Source: Blasia pusilla
Lineage: Eukaryota > Marchantiophyta > Marchantiopsida > Blasiales
Reading direction: 5' to 3'
Length of the DNA: 64,000 nt
Assembly: GCA_050084515.1 (NCBI GenBank)
Contig: CM114275.1
Coordinates: 25,606,001 to 25,670,000 of the forward strand
This document shows, one piece after another, positions 20,560 to 32,199 of the stretch. Each line of letters starts with the position of its first letter. Positions within the stretch are counted from its first letter, which is position 1. The translations under genes were made by a program, and so were the position numbers. The notes under the pieces are model-generated. The model worked only from the letters and a program-made list of their open reading frames with translations. It made no database searches and had not been told where the DNA came from.

Positions 20560-21074
20560 AAAGGTTTTGCTCAAATTGCACAATCCTTAACAACTTTACT
20601 AGAGAAAGGACAAAAATGGAATTGGGCCACATCACAAGAGATTGCTTTTCAATCATTAAAGGATGGCTTGATCAAAACCCCTATTTTGAAGTGGTATGAT
20701 CCTAATCGACCCATCAAGTTGGCCACAGATGCTTCAAGTACTAGCATTAGAGGAGTACTACAACAAGAATGGGAGGATGGATGGCATCCTATTGCCTTCT
20801 TTTTCACAAGCTATTGCCAACGGAGCAAAACTACCATACAACTGAGCGAGAAGAACTTGCTATTTTATTGGCAACCAAACATTGGAAATATTACTTGGGT
20901 GATAAGGAGTTTGTGGTGGAGATTGATCACAAGCCCTTGGTCTACTTAGAGTCCCAAAAGGAGCTCTCCAAACGTCAAATTCGATTGGTAGAATGACGAC
21001 AAAAATTCATGATGAAAATTATCTAAGTGGAAGGAAAAAAGTAGTTAGCAGATGCCTTGACTCGTATACCATAG
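20560..21074 (+). pseudogene. RNase H domain of the chromovirus
   Basis: Follows the RT in the usual place: WNWATSQEIAFQSLKDGL, IKLATDASSTSIRGVLQQEW (first catalytic Asp retained), a frameshift, then TTEREELAILLATKHWKYYL, VVEIDHKPLVYLESQ and LADALTRIP. These are the typical gypsy RNase H signatures. Confidence 0.88.
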
Positions 21075-22067
21075 ATGAATAACATACCTGAAGTGGAGAT
21101 TCACTCTAGTTGGTGGAAAAAGTTATCCAAAGCCACAAAGGAGGATGAAGAAATTGTAGTTGCTATTCATGCCAATAGAGTATACAAGGCTCAAGGATTG
21201 GTTTTCCATAAAGATAAAGTATGGATCCCACAGGATCCACAATCACGCAGTGAAGTATTGTCTAAAGCTCACGACACAGTCATTGCGGGTCATATGGGAG
21301 CTAAAAAAACCTCAGAGGGATTACAACGGACATACTATTGGCCCAAAATGAGAGAAGATGTTGACGTATATGTAAGGAGTTGTAGGATTTGTCAATAAAT
21401 CAAGGCTAGTAACACAAAACCAGCAGGATTGTTGTAGCCGATCCCAATACCTCAAAAGCGTTGGGAACAAGTCACTATGGATCTTGTTTGTGAGCTACCA
21501 TGTACGATCACGGGATATGAATCTATTGTGGTCTTTGTAGATATACTAAGCAAGATGATACACCTTCATCCGACCAAGAAGACTATGAGTGCACCAGAGT
21601 TAGCTAGGATCTACATGGAGACAGTCTTTGTCCATCATAGTCTTCCTAACACTGATAGGGGAACCCATTTCACAAGTTTATTTTGGAAGGCTTTATTCGG
21701 ATTACTCCAAACTAAACTAGCCATGTCTACAGCTTATCACCCTCAAACTGATGGACAAACTAAAATAGCCAACCGTACCATTGAGGATATGCTACGCGCC
21801 TTAATATTGGAGGATGAACAAGGATGGGACTCATTGTTACCCTTAGTAGAGTTCTCATACAATAACTCCCTGAACTCTTCCACTAAGACCACACCGTTCT
21901 TTTTAAAGCATGGCCAACATCCCTCAATTCCTTCTAGTCTCACTCGAATAGGGAAAAGTCTGAGGGAACCTACAAAGGAAGCTGTAGTTAATGAGTTTGT
22001 GGACCAGATTCAAAAAGGGTTCAACTTACTTAGGAGAAGTTGGCTATTTCCCAAAATCGGCAAATAA
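21075..22067 (+). pseudogene. Integrase of the chromovirus, third catalytic residue lost
   Basis: The zinc-binding HHCC domain is present (HDTVIAGHMGAKKTSEGL, YYWPKMREDVDVYVRSCRIC). The core starts at MDLVCELPCTITGYESIVVF with catalytic Asp and continues with NTDRGTHFTSLFWKALFGLL, holding the second Asp. In the third block the family has DGQTERVNR, whereas this copy has DGQTKIANR, so the catalytic Glu is now Lys. WDSLLPLVEFSYNNS follows. One frame is nearly intact over about 196 codons (21477-22067). Confidence 0.92.
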
Positions 22068-22360
22068 CAACATCTGAGATGCTCATCGCTTCGAGATGTC
22101 GAGTTTTTGAAGGGGACAAGGTTTGGTTACCAACAACCAATTTATTATTAGTAGAAGTTCGTAGCTTAAGTTCGTTGGGCCTTTCACTATCCTACAAAAA
22201 GTGGGCGCCAGTGCGGGCGATGTATAAGCTAGACCACCGATGCATATGAAAATCCATCATGTGTGTCATATCTCTCTTCTTCGACCATTTATTCCACGCC
22301 CTAAGAGATTTAAGGATAATATTATCACTCCACCACTACCTCAAATAGTGGGGATTCATG

Positions 22361-22490
22361 AAGAATTTGAAGTGGAACGGATCTTGAAGAAACGCACTCG
22401 AGGAGCTCATCACCAACGAGTTGAATATTTGGTCCAATGATAAGGATATCCACTATTTGAGGCCATATGGGAACCCTCATCCAACTTGGC
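22361..22490 (+). pseudogene. C-terminal chromodomain of the chromovirus
   Basis: FEVERILKKRTRGAHHQRVE, YLVQ-stop-KGYP and FEAIWEPSSNL together match the chromodomain fold of chromovirus integrases, with one stop replacing the conserved Trp. This domain is thought to direct insertion to heterochromatin. HISLLRPFIPRPKRF precedes it, as in other plant gypsy elements. Confidence 0.85.
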
Positions 22491-22548
22491 GAACGCATGA
22501 TTAATAGTGTAAGAGTTTGAAAGTTCTCACAACAAGGACATTGTGTCT

Positions 22549-22564
22549 TAAATGGGGGGAGGTT
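22549..22564 (+). other. Polypurine tract of the chromovirus
   Basis: AAATGGGGGGAGGTT lies directly before the TG start of the LTR at 22565. This is the expected primer for plus-strand DNA synthesis. Confidence 0.8.
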
Positions 22565-22915
22565 TGTAACCATCTTTTGTTAGTCATAGTTAAGTTAGAA
22601 TCTATGACATGAAGCGCATAAGTAGAAAAGAATCAACCAAAAAAAGAAAATACAAGATACATGAGATAAAGATGAGAGTGGGGCCATAGGTTGGTGAAAA
22701 GGAAGATAAGGATGAGGTTGAAGAAGATGGGGTTGGGACATTAGACTCCAAAGGAGATCCTCTCATGCTAAAGAGTAGGACATGTGATATAAGGACAGTA
22801 GAGTTAATTTGTCTTCATTGTACCTATCTCTAAATATATAAAAGAAGAGGAGAGGCCTTGAGGGCATTATACCTTTGAGCAACTCTAGAGTGGTTCCGTG
22901 AGCTGGAGAGTTACA
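22565..22915 (+). mobile_element. 3' LTR of the chromovirus (351 bp)
   Basis: Begins TGTAACCATC and ends GAGAGTTACA. It matches 25872-26224 in inverted orientation over its whole length with only scattered differences, mostly transitions. A TATA-like AAATATATAAAAG occurs near 22832. The flank after it (CCAAA) is the complement of TTTGG, nearly the TTTGA that follows the other LTR. Confidence 0.93.
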
Positions 22916-23300
22916 CCAAATCATTCTCCCAAAAAGAGTAATCCACTCTCATTGGAAGAACAAGCCAACCCAATGCCATCCACTCGAGAATGACAAGAGA
23001 AATTCGAGAAATGAAGTTGAAGATGATGAATCCTTGAAGGTCCCTCCTCTTTATATACTCACAAGGGATTTACAACATTACAAAATAAAACTAATTTTAT
23101 CTTGTGCTACATAGCTTCTTCTCAAGACTTAGCCAATCCCATTTTGATACAAGCAGATTACATGGTATCTCCTCATAAAATATCCTTATAAACCCACTTA
23201 TAATCCTCCAAACTACCCTAGCCACCAACCAAGACTATTTCAATTTTATTTTTATTAATACACCAACCTACTACTTTGCTAGAGAGCAAAATCATATCCT
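22916..23300 (-). repeat. First part of the host repeat (family B) interrupted by the chromovirus
   Basis: Matches 27490-27870 in direct orientation and 57640-58060 as reverse complement. Shared blocks include GAGTAATCCACTCTCATTGG, CAATGCCATCCACTC, ATGAAGTTGAAGATGATGAA and CTCCTCATAAAATATCC. Intact copies run without a break through the point where the chromovirus LTR starts here. Confidence 0.85.
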
Positions 23301-23619
23301 ACAATGAGTAGATAGTTTAACTGGAGGAAATATTTATTTTACAAGTTTGGGAGGGTAGAGTACAAGTGGTTGATGTCTTATCCTTTGTAGAGAGCATGAT
23401 TATTAGTATATAACGCCTGCCAAAATTGGGATATTTTGTAGTGAAGCAAACATACAACTTACTCTAGGTATAATATTGGTATCGAGATATGCAAATAGAG
23501 ACTTGTTCCTAGCTGTATGGTATATAATTAGATCCAAGCATTATTAAATACCCTGACTCCATAGTTGTGTCCACTCCCAATCATGGATTTAGGCCATAGG
23601 TGGATTATGTATTTTGCAA
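23300..23619. other. Unassigned retroelement debris
   Basis: AT-rich sequence between the family B fragment and the integrase relic. No motif could be assigned. Confidence 0.4.
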
Positions 23620-25010
23620 GGCTTTACTTTGATGGAGGGTCATGATCATTATGTGTTGGTGATAGTGGAGCACTTTTTGAAGCAAATAAAGTTGGTAGGC
23701 CTTAACTTTGATGGAGTGTCATGATCATTATCTGTTGGTGATATTGAGAAATTCTTGAAGCAAATAAAGCTGATTGCATTGACCGAAAAAGCAAGGGAGG
23801 GAGTAGTATATACATCCTTAGATCTAGTTTTGAGTCAATATGGCGCACTAATGGAGATGTTGACAAACTACGGTACAAAGTTTCACAAGGAATTTTAGGC
23901 CTTGTGTGATTAGGCTATGATTGACCACCTCATCACTTTGCGACATCATCTCAAGAAAGATGGACTTGCACAACAAGTCGTTCAAATAGTGAAGAGGGAT
24001 TTGCGTAAGTATGTTTTTCAAAGAGGACAACTAGGATATTGGGACCTAAAGTTGCCTTGGTTCGAGATGGGATATAGGTTTAGTAGGTAGATATCTTTGA
24101 CATCCTTCTTACCTTATGGATGAGAGCTTTATTTACTTACGACCATTCATTGTAATATTAGCATGGTATTGAACCTTCATGATCCTCATGAATGGATACA
24201 AGTTGGTTCTTAGCAAGCTAAGATGTTTCAGAGAGTTATACATATAGAGTTCTAAAACGTGTCTTTTGCACAACATTTTAACTAAAACGTGTATTTTGCA
24301 CAATTTGGGGACATGTTGAGGTATATGATTATTTGAGATACGGAATCTTGATAAACGATTTGGAGGCTATCTTTAGCTACAATACACAAGATATCTACGA
24401 TGTTGGATGTTGCAACATGACGCACTTTCTTGAGAGAGTATGAGGTATTGCTATTCGGTGTTGTCTTATTAGAGGGACACGATGATATGGTTTGGAAGGA
24501 TCATTAGTGTAATTGTGCACCATATCACTTTCATAACATTGATAGGAAAAATGATCCGAGCTTGGAAATAGAACATGTAGGCTTATGTTGTATGTTGTGT
24601 GGATCTTCCAGGAAGTGTAGTCACTATGCTAGTTTGTGCTGAATGTTTGAGAGGATGGTACAAGGCATGTTTGATGCCATCTCTCACTAGTATTCCTCAA
24701 GGATGATGGATATATCTCAGATGTACATAGAGTAGGTACTATATGGTCATAGATCTAGACTTACGTTAGTGATATAAATGACAAAAAGACAACCAATGAT
24801 GGGGCCACATGAGCGCCCAACCTTTATGCTCTTAGCATTCCAGAGGTGTATGTCATAATAGATAGGGATGGATGGCTATCTAGAGCTAGAGGGACTTAAT
24901 CACCAACTAAGGGGCGATTGGAGATATTTTGATGAATGATTGTCTATGTGTATAGATGGCATGATTGAGGATGGTATCTTGTGTTTATGTGTGTATGGAT
25001 GGTGATTGTG
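23620..25010 (+). pseudogene. Integrase relic of a second Ty3/gypsy family, with 3' flank
   Basis: The decayed frame reads KLIALTEKAREGVVYTSLDL, VLSQYGALMEMLTNYGTKFH (IN core; second catalytic Asp position now Asn-Tyr), AMIDHLITLRHHLKKDGLAQ, QVVQIVKRDLRKYVFQRGQL, WDLKLPWFEMGYRFSR and DMLRYMII. Further on, LLLEGHDDMVWKDH-stop-CNCAPYH and NIDRKNDPSLE correspond to the integrase C-terminal region. 24350-25010 is a direct repeat of 52330-52990. Many stops are present. Confidence 0.75.
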
Positions 25011-25418
25011 GTATATATGCGCACAAAAATTATCACGTCTTTTATAACACAACGACGTGTATCTATAGGGTGTCTTCAAGGAGGTTGGAGAAAAATCTCA
25101 AGAGGTTAAAGCCCTATTTTGGACTCATTTAAAGCCATATTGAGGAACTCACTCTTTCAAGCAAGTTCCTATCATGAGTTGAATTGAATTTCTATTTGAG
25201 AAGTGTTTCTTTACCTACTAGTGCAAGTTAAGAGCTAAGGAGGTGACATGTATCAACATGTTATTGAGAAGAGAGTTTGGGGAGAAGAAAGGGATACACT
25301 TAAGGAGAGTGAACTTGAGAGCTCATTTAGTATTGGTTGAATCTCTTTTCACGAGGCGTCGAAGCGATGATACTCCTTGCATTGTGAATAACCCAAATGT
25401 CTCATTAGGAGAGTAGGT

Positions 25419-25858
<440 letters not shown>

Positions 25859-25870
25859 GCTCTGATACCA
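25859..25870 (-). other. Primer-binding site complementary to initiator tRNA-Met
   Basis: On the minus strand TGGTATCAGAGC begins two bases after the LTR end. This is the standard plant LTR-retrotransposon primer site for the 3' end of initiator methionine tRNA, so the LTR at 25872-26224 is a 5' LTR pointing leftward. Confidence 0.93.
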
Positions 25871-25871
25871 T

Positions 25872-26224
25872 TGTAATTCTCCAGCTCAGGGAACCACTCT
25901 AGAGTTGCTCAAAGGTATAATGCCCTCAAGGCCTCTCCTCTTCTTTTCATATATTTAGAGATAGGTACAATGAAGACAAATTAACTCTACCTATCCTTAT
26001 ATCACATGTCCTACTCTTTAGCATGAGAGGATCTCCTTTGGAATCTAATGTCCCAACCCCATCTTCTTCAACCTCATCCTTATCTTCCTTTTCACCAACC
26101 TATGGCCCCACTCTCATCTTTATCTCATGTATCTTGTCTTTTCTCTTTTTGGTTGATTCTTTTCCATTTATGTGTTTCATGTCATAGATTCTAACTTAAC
26201 TATGACTAACAAAGGATGGTTACA
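25872..26224 (-). mobile_element. 5' LTR of the chromovirus, inverted relative to its body
   Basis: The reverse complement begins TGTAACCATCCTTTGTTAGT and ends GAGAATTACA, 353 bp. It is nearly identical to 22565-22915. Its outer flank is TTTGA, matching (4 of 5) the complement of the flank beyond the other LTR. With the adjacent primer site this is a genuine 5' LTR, not a solo LTR. Confidence 0.93.
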
Positions 26225-26832
26225 TTTGACCATGGTATACTTTTCGAGAGTTTTCAAGAGTCTGATGTTGTTTGGAGAGACCTATTATCTTAGGAGAGTT
26301 CTTGTCATTCTAGGGATAGTGGATGGATTTGGTCTTGTTAATTTTCCAATGAGAGTGGATTACCCCTCTTGGGAGAGCAAATCCACCAAAATCCATTCTT
26401 GAGGAGAATAAAAGATATCCGTTAATCATGGATAGGGATAGAGTGCGAGTCAAACCTGATTTCCTTTTTTGTAATCCAAACCACGTAAAATTTCTCTTGG
26501 TCGATAGGCATTAATTACTCATTATCTAGTCTACCACTTTGGAGAGGCTTTCATGAACCAGGTCATGCAATCACCAACTCCGATGATACTTCCCATTATC
26601 ACGTACGAAAGGACTTGGGATTGTATTTTGTATATCCTTATGTAACGATTTATGGATATAAATACGCCTTCTCAAGTAGGGTTTATTTTTTACATGGACT
26701 TCATAGTTAGGAATTTTGGGATTAGATGTGATGAAGAAGTGATTGCCTTTGCACTACCATTCATGATTCTTGTTGTAAAAGAATGGAGAGTGTATATGGT
26801 AATTTTGTACTGAATAAGAGAATTTATTAGAG
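26225..26832 (+). repeat. Second part of the interrupted family B repeat
   Basis: Matches 58060-58650 in direct orientation and 27006-27440 as reverse complement. Shared blocks include AATGAGAGTGGATTACCCCT, CATTCATGAACCAGGTCATG-type sequence and AGGACTTGGGATTGTATTTT. It continues through a family copy of the pre-gag frame ending at the stop at 26811. Together with 22916-23300 it makes one repeat copy split by the chromovirus. Confidence 0.82.
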
Positions 26833-27005
26833 AATTCACCTTGCATCAACAATTGTTGGATCTAGAAGGTTGGCCATTACTCCAATAAAAGCTCTCAACA
26901 CGACAACGGGTTGGCGGATAGTTGGTGTATGTTGTCGTGTCAAGAGCTTTTTTTCGAGTAAGGGCGGACCTTATGGCTACGACAATTGTTGATGCAAGGT
27001 GAATT
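26833..27005. mobile_element. 173-bp foldback MITE
   Basis: Perfect 24-bp terminal inverted repeats start AATTCACCTTGCATCAACAA and end with the complement at 26982-27005. A second pair of inverted arms lies inside (GCTCTCAACACGACAAC near 26890 and GTTGTCGTGTCAAGAGC near 26931), so the whole element can fold. No obvious target duplication was seen. A decayed relative occurs at about 51070-51180. Confidence 0.85.
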
Positions 27006-28010
27006 TACTAAACCTTACTTGAGCATACATATTTATATCCATAGATCGTTATATAAGGATATGCAAAATACAACCCCAAGTCCTTTCATACGTGATAATA
27101 GAAAGTATCACCATAGTTGGTGATTGCATGACCTGGTTCATGAATGCCTCTCCAAAATGGTAGACTAGATGACGAGTAAATCAGTGCCTACCTACCAAGA
27201 GAAAATTTATGTGGTATGGGTTAAGAAAAGGGAAATCAAGTATGACTTGCGCTCCATTCCTATCAATGATTGAAAGACATTCTATATTCTCCTCAAGAAT
27301 GAGTTTTGGTAGAGTTGCTCATCCTACAGGGGTAATCCACTCTCATTGGAAAAGTGACATCCAAAGCCCAAAGTGAAATCCTAAATCTACCTAGTATCCT
27401 TAGATTGACAAGAACTCCCCTAAGATGACAAGTCTTTCCAAACAACCATCTCTACACATATTAAACTCTTGAAGAATAGAGCATGGTCAAGTCACTCTCT
27501 CAAAATGAGTAATCTACTCTCATTGGAAGAGCAAGCTAGCCCAATGCCATCCACTCAAGAATGATAAGAGAAACTCGAGAAATGAAGTTGAAGATGATGA
27601 ACCCTTGAAGGTTTCTATTTTTTATATATTCAGAAGGGATCCACAAGAGTACAAAATAAGATTAATATTATCTTGTGCCGCATGGTTTCCTCTAAAAACT
27701 TAGCCAATCTCATTTTGACACAAGTAGATTATATGTTATCTCCTCATAAAATATCCTCATAAACTTACTTCATATCCTTCAAACTACCCCAACTACCCTA
27801 GCCACGAACCAAAACTACTTTAACTTTATTTTCATTAATAGACAGACCTACTATTTATTTTTGTATTTCTCATGTCTCATTTATTATCTTTTTCTTAAAG
27901 TTGGGCCTGTACAAATGAGGCATCATGAAGAGGTTTAAACATGAAAATTTATTTTTCTTATGCTAATTACTTAATACCTATAAAATCTATCTAATAATAA
28001 TGAGAAAATA
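27006..28010 (-). repeat. Second, inverted family B copy
   Basis: Reverse complement aligns with 57520-58620 almost end to end, from AAGAGGTTTAAACATGAAAA (left end here near 27935) to the TATGGATATAAATA block near 27030. It therefore faces the copy at 26225-26832 head to head, with the MITE at the junction. It retains a coding-like stretch KIYVVWVKKREIKYDLRS. Confidence 0.8.
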
Positions 28011-28609
28011 TTATGAATAACATATCCTCGAGGACTTTACTGTTCATTGGATTACTTGCCCCCCGTGCGAGCAAAGATAATTAAAAAGACACTCTTATTA
28101 AAAAATAGCCAAATTTTGGAAGTATTAAACTCCATGAGATATCCTCTCTCTTCTTTAGTCCTCTCCTTGATGACATACACACACAGGTAATCTCCTAGAT
28201 CCTAAATTTGCAATAATGGGTAAAGGGTCACTTTCCCAAATAAAAAGTCAATGAAATTAAAAGAGAGAATTCAAACTTGCCAAAAATAGTAAGTTTCTCA
28301 AATGGCCTCCAAATGGGCCCAAACCAAGGGACTAATATTTCCCTATTTCTCCACAAGTCAAATAATGGGTTAAAATTTGGTTTCCCTTGAATTTTTGCAA
28401 AGAGTTTTAAGTTCCATCACCAAAGACGTTATAAATTAGGCCAAGATACGTAGATACATAGATGACTTGAATACATCAATGTATTCAATCTCGATTAGTA
28501 AATTTGACTGTATATGTTTGTATATCGTGTATGGCATGTGTATCTTACTTGTCTATCTAAACATGCTACTAATTTATCATCATGAAATGCACAAGTTAGA
28601 AATAATCAT
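28011..28609. other. AT-rich, nothing recognised
   Basis: No gene, open frame or repeat termini could be supported here. Confidence 0.5.
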
Positions 28610-29443
28610 AGTTGCACAAAAACAGCTACAATAGTACATCTACTTCAATGATAAGCTTGTCCCTAAGATAGATATGGATGAACAAGTTTGGGCATGTCTA
28701 CAAATATGGATTGCAAGAGGTAGGACCCACACTTATAGTTCTTGGGGGAATGCAAGGCAAGGGTGAGCGGGGCAATAAGGGGGAAGGGAATGGAGGTGGA
28801 AGGAAGAAGAAATGAGAAAGTGTTATACGGATTATGTCGTAGAGTATAGTATGCTAGTAGAGGCCATACCTTATGTAGGGCCGTAGTGTCTAGGTAGAGA
28901 TGCGGTTTCATACATAGGGTTGGTGGTTATTCAACTGAGGGTGACTTTTCCAAAGAGGGCCCGCTCTTAGGTTGGAGGATATAGTGTGGAGTGCACTTAA
29001 AGAACAGTTAGTTCTTTGAGTTGAGCCTGTTGCGTTGGGAGTTAGCCTTGGTAGTGAGTAGAGCTCTTGGCTATGGTGGTTCCTGCAAGCTTCGACGTGG
29101 ATTCTCCCATCGTAGAGTGGGTTTGGCTCCATTGTATGTGATTCTATACGTGTTTTATGACAGAAGGTCTTCCACGGATTTCAGTTGTGGTACACTTGTG
29201 TTTATGGATGCTCTCGTCTATGTTATGTATATATGTGAGTATGGTATGTCAGCGATGTATGTTGTATGACGATGTGGATTTGCACAAAAGTGTGGATTAG
29301 AGAGGCGAGGAGAGAGGCAACTTGGGGGGATGACAAAGAAGGGGGAGACGGGGCCCATATAGACAAGTCCTTCTATAAGACAGACGTAAGTCCATGATCA
29401 TGGATATATATCCGCGGACACAAAAATTTATCCATATGCAACC
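28610..29443 (-). mobile_element. Non-autonomous DNA element with GGTTGCA ends (long copy)
   Basis: Ends are AGTTGCACAAAAAC at the left and TATGCAACC at the right. The reverse complement aligns at both ends with the 306-bp element at 48782-49087: GGTTGCATATGGA..., GGACTTGTCTATATGGG, CCACCTCCATTCCC and AGTGTGGGTCC. This copy has extra internal sequence. No target duplication was recognised and no transposase is encoded. Confidence 0.65.
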
Positions 29444-30587
29444 TTGGAAATGATGGGTGATTTAATTAGTCATTGTTATTCTAAAGTGTTTGGCCCAATA
29501 ACGTAACCAACACCCTAAACCAACCCAGTTCTCAAGTATGTGGGAATTGATGGCAAACTTTTATTGTTCAAAATTTCCAAATGCCAGCCTCTCAAATAAG
29601 TACCTCAAGATGGATGTTTAGTGGTGCGCTTTCATCTATAATACTATAGACTAGTAGGTACATGTATGATGCATGATTAATAATGGGTAATTTGAATATC
29701 CCATGTTTTATTGACCCTTAGCCTACCCTAGATTGACCTCTAACTTGACTGGACGGATCCCAAATCAATACCTAATTTGATTACCTCCAAAAATGATTAT
29801 AAACTATTCAAGGACATCTATTACAATCCAATTGATTGAAATGCCGAGTGTCAAGAGGAGAGGGGTTTGAAAATCTAAAAGACACGTAATCTTATTATTG
29901 AAAATTGCACACTTCATATTCGAATACCTCTCCTTTTGATACCTAGAACTTTTAACCCAATAAGATTACTCTATCTCTTAGCCAACAAGATCATTCAAAA
30001 ATTATTTGAGGGATCAATTAATTTTTTTTGAAAGTTACTTGAATTATTAATCTTGTAATATTTAGTCTATATACTAATTGGAGGATGCAATGTCTTCCAA
30101 CTCCTCCTTCGTGTGACATATGTAACTAGATTTCTAAAAATAGTTTTGTAACCTTCAATGGGGTCATCTAGTTACATTGAAAGTGTGACACGTGTCTTTA
30201 AATTCCTAAAAAATATTTTTGTCAACCTTAATGGTGTCATGTAGAGGGTTCATTTATAGGTCCCGTGCATCGCATGGGCTCTAACTAGTGTTCATCTAAA
30301 TTCTAATTGGAGATTGGCTTCTTGATTCACAAACACTACCAACTAGAGAGGGGCTTCTTGATTCGTTAACACCTACCAACCCATGGTAATGGGAAAACAA
30401 GAAAGTGTTTCTCATTTTACGGGCAACAATTTGTTCTTTTCTAATTCGTGTGCAGCATGATTAATCCTGGGCAGGCCCTAGGCTGTACACTAGTAGGTAT
30501 GATCTCTGGACCAATGTCACTTTAGTAATCTTCTCTGAATCAAGAGCCCGAGCCACTCTCAGTTTGAAATTCACTGTTCATTGGTGA
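29444..30587. other. AT-rich, degenerate repeat debris
   Basis: No coding sequence recognised. Near 30260 there is GTCCCGTGCATCGCATGGGC, related to the hairpin-like motif in the repeats at 14590 and 31955. Confidence 0.45.
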
Positions 30588-30592
30588 CAAAG
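30588..30592. other. Left target-site duplication (CAAAG)
   Basis: CAAAG immediately before the LTR that starts at 30593. The identical five bases follow the LTR at 31594-31598. Confidence 0.88.
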
Positions 30593-31593
30593 TGTCGCGC
30601 CCCTACTCTCGTTGAACGTCAATCTTTAGTGTTGCGGAAGCGTGCGTTCAGTAGGTCACGAACTCATCGCCGTTTTGCACCCAAACACACACTCTCGTTA
30701 GTCGGGTCTGGGCCAACCGGCGTTCGAACCCACCGAGTCCTCGACTCGGCGTCTCATCAAGCTCAACCTTCCTTAGTTCCTAGCTTCCAAAACATGGCAA
30801 GTCCTTCAAGACTTGGAACAGACTTCCTGGTTAGTCCATGGATCTGAAACGGCACTTGCACGCCTAGCAATCCCAACTGTTCAACGGTCCTCGTGTGAGT
30901 TCCGAACCGAGACCCAAGTAATTGAGTCGCGGCGTGAAATCCAAGAGGGATGTCTAAAATCGCCTCAATGGACTTGGTGCAGGTTTTCCAACCCAACGCC
31001 CAAACTCGCGTTCCGTTCCATACCCTTGAGCCCCCGCGGCGCCCAAAGTGGGGTTTGGGTTCCAAGCACTCTCGGAGACCTTCCCCCTTACTAGTACTTC
31101 TGGGGTTCTCCAATAACCCCTCCCCTTTGGGAAAAGAGGGTCGGGCCCTTCATTGTGGCCCTCAACTCGACTCCACTTACAGTCGTTTTCGGGTCGTATC
31201 TCAGCTGCTGCTTATGCGTTTGCAGCGATCTTTGGTGCGTTTGGACCGGCTCTCCATAAGCTTTCCAACGCATCCTTATTTGCTCCAAACGCATCTTGGC
31301 GCTAAAAGTTATGGCCATAAATACAGTCAGAAACTCTCAAACGCTAGTGGCGTTCCTAATCCGGATCTTCCTTTTGGCAATCCACTTCCTAGACTCGACT
31401 TCTTTCAAGTCTCATTCCGCGTTTGGTCCAGGTTTCTCAGTCGCGACCATAACACCTGAAACGTGACTCCTCGTTCGCGTCTCGTATCTTGTCTCCTCTT
31501 TGAGACAACTCCAACGCGCAAACCATCTTAACGTGAGCCCGCTAATGTTCCGATGTTCCGCTTGGCACTTGTTTGGTCATGAGGGTCGCGACA
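30593..31593. mobile_element. Solo LTR, 1001 bp, with perfect 5-bp target duplication
   Basis: Starts TGTCGCGCCCC and ends GGTCGCGACA, giving TG...CA termini within the inverted repeat TGTCGCG/CGCGACA. CAAAG flanks both sides. The segment is far richer in GC than its surroundings. The absence of an internal region and of a second LTR indicates recombination between two LTRs. The open frames inside it have no recognised domain and are not called. Confidence 0.9.
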
Positions 31594-31598
31594 CAAAG
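31594..31598. other. Right target-site duplication (CAAAG)
   Basis: Matches the five bases at 30588-30592 exactly. Confidence 0.88.
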
Positions 31599-31954
31599 AC
31601 ACCCGACCTTATATCAAGTGGTATATATACCTATTGGGATTGTAGCCTCGTAAGTTAACCATGACCAACGAAAGGTTCTATAAACCTGAAATTTTCTGGA
31701 TTTCTTCCGTACGAAGTAACCAAATTTGAACAACTTCATCTTGCAAAGAGAGCAAATACGACGCACAGATTTTGAAGGGTGCAAGAATGTACAAGATGAG
31801 ACAATAGTACAATGGTTGAATCTATACTATTATTTAAGGAGCGTTTCTCAAATGACGACTCGCTATCCATCGGTTTACGGAGGAAAAATATTGATCAAAA
31901 TTTGTAACTTTCGATTCTCCGTCGAATAAGGTGAGGTCGAATAAGGTGAGGACG

Positions 31955-32165
31955 GTAAATCAACCAATAAGGTGCTCGTGTGATGCATTGGAAATAAAAA
32001 ATGGGTCTCATAGTCCATGAAGGGATTAATATTGGAGCACACAAATTTAAATTTTCTTGCTGCACATAACATGTGAAACATTTTTTCTACCCAATTTCCA
32101 CGTTTCAATAGACAAGAAGGTGTTTGCAAATCAAGAAGTCACTCTTCCATAATAATATACTAGTG
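31955..32165 (+). repeat. Copy of the dispersed repeat seen at 14590-14880
   Basis: Shares GTGTTTGCAAATCAAGAAG, CACTCTTCCATAATAATAT and the CACATAACATGTGAAACATT block in the same order and orientation. A short AATATACTAGTGT duplication marks its right edge at about 32155-32175. Confidence 0.6.
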
Positions 32166-32199
32166 TAATATACTAGTGTAATAAAGACGGGTGCTATTT

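Noticed and set aside
25872-26224. Independent solo LTR unrelated to the chromovirus at 17.7-22.9 kb
   Set aside because: It is followed by an initiator-tRNA primer-binding site and a leader. Its outer flank matches the target duplication beyond the other LTR, and its sequence is nearly identical to that LTR.
30581-31459. Several overlapping open frames of 90-170 codons on both strands
   Set aside because: They all lie inside a solo LTR with defined ends and target duplication, and open frames there reflect GC-rich composition.
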